Below are positions 59,416-64,000 of a DNA stretch of 64,000 nt, one piece after another. The position numbers were made by a program, and so were the translations under genes. Position 1 is the stretch's first letter, and each line of letters begins with the position of its first letter. The notes under the pieces were generated by a model. That model was not told where the DNA came from. It saw only the letters and a program-made list of their open reading frames with translations, and searched no databases. Source of the DNA: RYN-230 sp963834515 (GTDB lineage Bacteria; Actinomycetota; Actinomycetes; Streptosporangiales; Streptosporangiaceae); the NCBI GenBank assembly GCA_963834515.1, contig CAWICB010000007.1, forward strand, positions 124,001 through 188,000, read 5' to 3'.

Positions 59416-60154
59416 TCAGCGGGGCGGGGCGAGGTCGCGCCGGGCGGTGAGCAGCAGCCAGGTCAGCGCGCCCACGATCAGGGCCAGCGTGGCGGGGGCC
59501 AGGCCGGCCACCGCGATCGCCGCCGCGCTGACCGCGGCCACGATGGCCACCCGGAGCAGCAGCCGCCCCGGCCGCCCGCGCCGGACCCGGGCGGCCAGCC
59601 GCACCGGACGCCACCGCGCGGCCACGGCCTGCCCCGCTGGCTGCCCCCTGGCCTGCCCCGCTGCCCGGCCCACGGCCTGCCCCGCTGCCTGGCCCGCGGC
59701 CTGCCCCGCTGCCTGGCCCGCGGCCTGCCCCGCGGCCTGCCCCGCTGCCTGGACCGCGGCTTGCCCCGCTGGCTGCCCCGCGGCCTGGCCCGCAGGTTGC
59801 CCCGCTGCCCGACCCGCTGGCCTCCCCGCCGGCGGGCTGCCGGGCCGGGCCCGGCGGCCGGGGCGGCGGGCCCGGTGGACGGGGCAGCGGAGCCGGCCGG
59901 GACGGGGGAGCCGGGCGGGCCCGGCGCGGCGCACGCCCGGGGCCGGTCAGGTCGGCCAGCGCCTCGCCCCGGCCTGACCTGGTCCGCAGCGTGGTGTAGG
60001 CGGCCGCCGCGGCCGCGAACCGGTCCGGATCACCACCGTCGGCCCGGTCCGGGTGGGTAGCCGCGGCCAGCCGCCGCCACGCGGCCCGCACGTCGTCATC
60101 GGTCAGGTCGGCGCGGGCCGGCAGCCCCAGCATCCCGAACGGGTTGCCGCTCAT
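59416..60154 (-). pseudogene. J-domain (DnaJ) membrane protein, frameshifted
   Basis: The N-terminal frame from ATG 60154 encodes a J domain: MLGLPARADLTDDDVRAAWRRL, THPDRADGG with the HPD motif, and YTTLRTRSGRGEALADL. It then runs through Pro- and Gly-rich sequence out of frame to 59345. The expected C-terminus, two hydrophobic helices (LLLRVAIVAAVSAAAIAVAG, LALIVGALTWLLL), is in another frame ending at 59416. A net one-base shift therefore lies in the low-complexity stretch 59640-59930. The start overlaps the upstream gene by 4 bp. A J-protein anchored beside an ATPase would recruit Hsp70 to the membrane. Confidence 0.65.
59653..59784. repeat. 12/24-bp minisatellite inside the J-protein gene
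   Basis: The 24-bp unit occupies 59677-59700 and 59701-59724 perfectly, then a 12-bp half (59725-59736), a one-mismatch copy (59737-59760) and a diverged copy (59761-59784). Minus-strand translation is AGQAAGQ-like in the frame of the membrane helices. Confidence 0.8.
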
Positions 60155-62097
60155 TCCGGCTCCGGGCCGAACGCCTCGTCCAGCAGCGGCCCGACGTCCG
60201 CCAGCGGCGGTGGCCCGGGCCCGCCGTCCAGCCCGCCAGCGCCGTCCCGGCCACCGTCCCGGCCACCGGGCCGGCCGCCGCGCTGGGCGTCAGCCAGCGG
60301 CCCGCCGGGCACCGGTACCGCCGCCCGGGCCAGCTGGGCTGGCTCAGCCACCAGGCGCTTAACCTGCACGTAGGTGACGCCACCCCGGTATAGGTAGGCG
60401 GCCTGGCCTACGCCCAGGCCACGGATGAGCTCGGCGTCCACCACCGGTGTGCCGTCGGCCCGGGACAGTCCCTCGTGGGCCCACAGCGGCACGCCGAGCA
60501 GGCGGCGGGTCGTGTCCACCACCCGCCGGGTGCCGGCCAGCGCGGCCACCGGCTCCGGGTGTGGCGTGCGGAGCAGCCAGATCCCGCCGTCCGCGGTGCT
60601 GGCCACCCGGTACCGCTCGTCCTCCTCGGCGGCCAGCCCCTGCCAGGACTGCGCGGACACCTGCACGGCCAGGCCCAGCGAGCGGGCCCGCTCGTACAGC
60701 TGCCAGATGGGCAGCCGCCGGGACACCGCGCTGAACTCGTCCACGGCCAGCAGGATCTCCCGGGGCCCGCCCGCTACCCGCGGCCTGCCTGCCGCCCCGT
60801 CTCCCGGCCGGCCGCGAACCAGGCCAGCAGGTCGACCAGGGCCCGGGCCTGCGCTTCAGCCACGGTGATCTCGGCCGTGCCCTCCAGGATGCAGTACCAG
60901 GCGTCGGCGTCGCCGAAGTGGCCCGGCCCGTCCAGCCCGGCGCCTCAGCCGGCCCAGCAGGGTGCGGAACCGTAACGCGACGTCAGCCACGTGCCGGGTC
61001 ATGGCGCCGAGCAGCGCGGCGTCCGGGCTGGCCGCGTAGGCCAGCCGCAGCCAGTCCGGGTCCAGCCGGGCCAGGAAGTCGGCCGCGCTGGATGGTGGCC
61101 CGCACGGCGCGGCCACAGCCAGCCGGACGATCTCCTCCAGCACGTCGGCGTAGTAGGCCGCGCCGCCCGTGCCGTGCTCGATCATGTCCGACAGCGTGCT
61201 GATCAGCTGGGGCGGCGGCAGCGCCCACAGCGACAGGCTGGCTTCGTCGGGCCAGATCGCGGTGGCCGCCGCCCCGGCGTCGCGGAGCACCCGGCGGGCC
61301 CGCTCGGCGATCCGCCGCGAGTCGGCGCCGCCCTTGCAGTCGATGACCACCAGCAGCGGGCGCGCCCCGGCGCCGGCCGCGTACAGGTGCATGCCGCGCC
61401 GGATGAACCCGGCCCACAGCCGGAGCAGCAGCGTGGTCTTCCCGGTGCCCGTGGTGCCAATCACCACCTGGTGCGAGCGCAGCTGCGGGTAGGGGACCAC
61501 GGCCAGCCGCCCGGCCCGGTGCCGCACCGTGCGGATGGTGGCCCCGGCCACCACGCTGCCGTTCCGCTGGACCAGCGGCACCGCGCCGGGCGCGCTGATC
61601 CGGGCCCGGGCGGTGCGCACCTGATGCCGCCACTGCCGCTGGTCGAACGCGGCCGGGGCGCCCGGGCCGAGCCCGCCGCTGCCGGTCTGCAGCGAGTAGA
61701 TCCGCCATGACCAGGCCAGCCCGCCAGCCAGCAGGCCGAGCGGGATCGCGGCCGGGGCCACGGTCACCGCGGCCAGCGCGCAGGACCCCGCGGCCAGGTC
61801 GTGCCACATCCGCAGCCAGGCGGTGAACGGCGCGGCGGCGAGCTGCGGCCACGAGTCACCGGCCGCGGCCAGCGCGGCCAGCCAGGCCAGCACCATGGGC
61901 AGGCACCACCCAGCGGCCCGGTACAGCTGGCGCGGCGGCCAGCCGAGCAGCCAGGCCAGGGTCAGCGCATACCCGCCGGCCAGTGTCACCGGCAGGGCGA
62001 GCACCAGCAGCCCAACGCCAGCCAGCACGCTGATCACCCGGGCCAGCGCGCGGAGCGTCGCGCGCAGGGCGAGAAACCCGAGGTACCGGGTGATCAT
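60151..62097 (-). pseudogene. VirD4/FtsK-like membrane ATPase with two compensating frameshifts
   Basis: The N-terminus has four hydrophobic helices (about residues 20-130), then Walker A IGTTGTGKTTLLL (about 213-225), LLVVIDCKGGADSRRIA, and a helical domain. The frame breaks near 60945: after RFRTLLGRL the matching sequence continues one base over (GAGLDGPGHFGDADAWYCI, LVDLLAWFAAGRETGRQ), meets a stop near 60777, and the original frame resumes with REILLAVDEFSAVSRR (Walker B-like) and SAQSWQGLAAEE. Intact, it would be about 648 aa, like the conjugation coupling ATPases of actinomycetes. Overlaps both neighbours by 4 bp. Confidence 0.7.
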
Positions 62098-62873
62098 GCC
62101 GGGCCGGAGGGACGCGGCACCGGCTGGACAGTGCAGGGGGAACGGGGCGGCGGGCGGGGTCCCGGCGGCTCAAGGAGATACTGCGCTGGCAGGCCGCGGA
62201 CCTCGATCCGGGCGGCCAGGCCGGGGCCGAGCGCAAGCCGGGCCCGGCGCACCACCGGCCCGGCGGCGGGGGCACACAGGTACAGCACCCGGGTGTGCCG
62301 GGGTGCGCGGCCCGGCACCCGGACCTCCCCGGCCGGGCAGCCATAGTCACCGGTCCTGGTCAGGATCTCGGTCATGATGGCGGCGGTGCGGGACACCGTC
62401 TTGCGGGTGAGTTCCGCCTCGATGGCCCAGCACTCGCCGGCCCAGGGCAGCTCGCCACCGTCCGGCCAGTGCACCTCGCCGTCCGGGACGTGCTCGCGGA
62501 GCGGGATCCGGCTGCCCATCCGGGCGCGGAGCCGCCGTTCACTCCGCCAGTGCGCGCCTCCGGCGGCATAACGCGGTGCCGATTCCAGGGCCAGCCGGAC
62601 CGCGGTCACCGCCCGCAGGTGAGCCAGCCGGGGCAGGGCCAGCCCGCCGGCCCGGTAGGGCAGCCCGCAGGCGGCCAGCCCGGGACGGGTCAGCCAGACC
62701 CAGGGTGCGCCGGGCCCGAGCCGGGCCCAGTCCGCGTGACCCTGCCGCCGCCATCGGGCCACGATGGCCCGGGCCGTGGGGTCGCTGATCCCGAGCCGGG
62801 CCGCTAACAGGTCGAGTTGCACACCGTACATTTCCGCGGTGAATAACAGCCCGATCACATCCCGCTCCGTCAT
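62094..62873 (-). CDS. Winged-helix protein of the ATPase cassette (replication-relaxation-like)
   Basis: 259 aa, soluble. The N-terminal winged helix is MTERDVIGLLFTAEMYGVQLDLLAARLGI and DPTARAIVARWRRQGHADW. The middle holds VHWPDGGELPWAGECWAIEAELTRKT, resembling the acidic nuclease-like core found in replication-relaxation family proteins, then IMTEILTRTGDYG, VLYLCAP and a C-terminal Pro-rich tail. It is the first gene of the cassette and its stop overlaps the ATPase start (ATGA). A small GTCAT/ATGAC palindrome overlaps the ATG region. Function not established. Confidence 0.6.
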   Translation of the reverse strand: MTERDVIGLLFTAEMYGVQLDLLAARLGISDPTARAIVARWRRQGHADWARLGPGAPWVWLTRPGLAACGLPYRAGGLALPRLAHLRAVTAVRLALESAPRYAAGGAHWRSERRLRARMGSRIPLREHVPDGEVHWPDGGELPWAGECWAIEAELTRKTVSRTAAIMTEILTRTGDYGCPAGEVRVPGRAPRHTRVLYLCAPAAGPVVRRARLALGPGLAARIEVRGLPAQYLLEPPGPRPPPRSPCTVQPVPRPSGPA

Positions 62874-63142
62874 GTACTTATGACATCACGCTGGAGCCTG
62901 CCGCGTTAGGGGCTATCTGGGCGGTTTCGGCGGCGGCGGCGGGCCGGGCGGAAATAAAGATGGCTCAATTCGGCCCCTGCCCTGGTGCTTGGCAACGAGG
63001 TAGGGCACAATTTCTGGCGGGAACGCGGATGCGCATGGGCGCCACTCGGCACCATGCCTAAGCTGTTCCTGGCGCCTGATCGCCAATGCGGTGGGCGAGG
63101 TCGTTGGGGAAGACGCACCTCGGTCGCTCGCAGGGAGGTCTG
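62874..63142. other. Divergent intergenic region
   Basis: 269 bp between the cassette and the DUF3145 gene. It contains an A/T-rich GGAAATAAAGATGG patch near 62948-62962 and CACAAT near 63007 that could serve as plus-strand promoter elements for DUF3145. I see no small gene or strong hairpin. Confidence 0.4.
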
Positions 63143-63661
63143 GTGTCAGTTAACGGTGTGCTGCAGGTTCATTCCGCACCCCCGGCACTATGCCCGCACA
63201 TCGAGTGGGCGGTGGCCGGGGTTCTTGGCGTGCCTGTGAGCCTGTCCTGGGTGGGCCAGCCCGCCGCGCCCGGATCCGTCCGCGGCGAGCTGAACTGGCA
63301 CGCCCGGCCGGGCGCCGCCGGGGCCATCGCGTCCGCACTGGCCGGCTGGAACCGGCTGCGCTTCGAGGTCACCGAGGAAGCCAGCCCGGGCTGCGACGCG
63401 GTGCGCTACAGCTACACGCCTGTGCTCGGCACGTTCTCGGCCGTGACCAGTGCCAACGGGGACATCCTGATTCCGGAGAACCGGCTGCTGGCGGCCATGA
63501 CGGTGGCTGCGGGGGCGAGGTCCGGGGTGCCCGCGGCGCGCACCACCACGCTCGAGGCGGAACTCGACCGGCTGCTGGGCCGGCCGTGGGACGCCGAGCT
63601 GGAGCCGTTCCGGTGCGCGGCGGAGGGCGCACCGGTCCGCTGGCTGCACGCCACCGGCTGA
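63143..63661 (+). CDS. DUF3145 family protein
   Basis: 172 aa. The start VNGVLQVHSAPPALCPHIEWAVAGVLG is the hallmark of DUF3145. WHARPGAAGAIASALAGWNRLRFEVTEEAS, YSYTPVLGTF and LEAELDRLLGRPWDAELEPFRCA follow the family pattern. The role is unknown and it is nearly universal in actinomycetes. GTG 63143 has GGGAGG 6 nt upstream, unlike the neighbouring leaderless gene. Confidence 0.9.
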   Translation: MSVNGVLQVHSAPPALCPHIEWAVAGVLGVPVSLSWVGQPAAPGSVRGELNWHARPGAAGAIASALAGWNRLRFEVTEEASPGCDAVRYSYTPVLGTFSAVTSANGDILIPENRLLAAMTVAAGARSGVPAARTTTLEAELDRLLGRPWDAELEPFRCAAEGAPVRWLHATG

Positions 63662-63677
63662 GTCCTACGATTGGGTC

Positions 63678-64000
63678 GTGATCCGGCAGCCACCAACCCC
63701 GGTCCTGCTGGACTGTGATCCGGGGATCGACGACGCACTGGCCATCATCTTCGCCTGCGGGCACCCCGGCCTGGACCTGGCCGGGGTCAGCACGGTCAGC
63801 GGCAACGTGGAGCTGGGCCAGGTCACCGGCAACGCGCTGCGCGTGCTGGAACTGGCCGGCCGCCCGGACGTGCCGGTTGTGCCCGGCAGCGCCCAGCCGC
63901 TGCTCCGCCCGGTAGCCGACGCGCGGGACGTGCACGGCGAGTCAGGGCTGGGCGCGGCCACCCTGCCGCCGGCCCGGACCGGACCAGCCCGCGGGCACGC
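63678..64000 (+). CDS. Nucleoside hydrolase, partial (3' end outside window)
   Basis: 107 codons visible. PVLLDCDPGIDDALAIIFA contains the DxDxxxDD calcium site of IunH-type nucleoside hydrolases, and LAGVSTVSGNVELGQVTGNALRVLEL matches the family. It would cleave the N-glycosidic bond of nucleosides in the cytoplasm. GTG 63678 has TACGAT exactly 6 nt upstream and no Shine-Dalgarno, so the mRNA is probably leaderless. It is 16 bp after DUF3145. Confidence 0.88.
   Translation, partial: MIRQPPTPVLLDCDPGIDDALAIIFACGHPGLDLAGVSTVSGNVELGQVTGNALRVLELAGRPDVPVVPGSAQPLLRPVADARDVHGESGLGAATLPPARTGPARGH

Noticed and set aside
60944..60952. Programmed ribosomal frameshift in the ATPase gene
   Set aside because: No slippery heptamer or in-frame stop like that of prfB is present, and a second opposite shift is needed; mutation or sequence error is simpler.

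Overview
The window is very GC-rich, with codons biased to G or C at the third position. It carries genes typical of actinomycetes: SARP-type regulator, F420-dependent NADP reductase, DUF397, DUF1707, DUF2891, DUF3145, DUF4191, GlnE with two type-I glutamine synthetases, and a PASTA-less Pkn kinase. The order panB - nadE/glnA2 - glnE - glnA1 - RDD - DUF4191 - lipA - lipB - sucB - lpd - pepA recalls the order I know from Streptomyces, so a filamentous soil actinomycete (Streptomycetales, Streptosporangiales, Catenulisporales or relatives) is likely. Genus cannot be named. No rRNA, tRNA, CRISPR array or intact insertion sequence was seen.

Layout. 1-4.3 kb: minus-strand sulfonate-type operon (SsuA-like lipoprotein, SsuD-like monooxygenase, partial flavoprotein) with a long leader. 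4.3-9.4 kb: npdG, a Clp_N-domain regulator behind twin palindromic operators, a DUF1707-TetR operon with its own operator, a lipoprotein, panB. 9.4-12 kb: 14-TM MFS exporter with downstream TetR and an operator region. 12-24 kb: PhzF, DUF2891, nadE, glnA2, a large SARP-NB-ARC-TPR regulator, glnE. 24-31.7 kb: small mixed genes (DUF4405-like, toroid protein, AraC, NYN, DUF397, ABC ATPase, PAP2, lipid kinase, EEP). 31.8-46 kb: glnA1 behind a near-canonical GlnR box, RDD, DUF4191, lipA, MFS, hisS, lipB, a pepA-lpd-sucB-TIGR01777 run. 46-55 kb: secreted phosphoesterase, decayed ABC remnant, ChrB_N/COG4280 pair, two-component system, a strongly structured non-coding element, FHA protein and a Ser/Thr kinase. 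55-64 kb: conserved hypotheticals, alkaline phosphatase, DnaA boxes, rhodanese, damaged ArsR, VOC, a wHTH - VirD4/FtsK-like ATPase - J-protein cassette with three frame breaks, DUF3145 and the start of a nucleoside hydrolase.

Connections. Nitrogen assimilation dominates the middle: glnA1 keeps the adenylylation tyrosine, glnE is the enzyme that modifies it, glnA2 lacks that tyrosine, and GlnR-like boxes lie upstream of both synthetases. Lipoate synthesis (lipA, lipB) sits beside its client E2 (sucB) and E3 (lpd).

Non-coding signals worth attention: a roughly 137-nt multi-hairpin element at 52361-52497; a recurring TAnnnT-like hexamer placed exactly 6 or 7 nt before about twenty start codons, pointing to leaderless mRNAs; a dispersed repeat of about 56 bp, one copy of which lies in frame inside nadE; and three DnaA boxes far from any replication gene.
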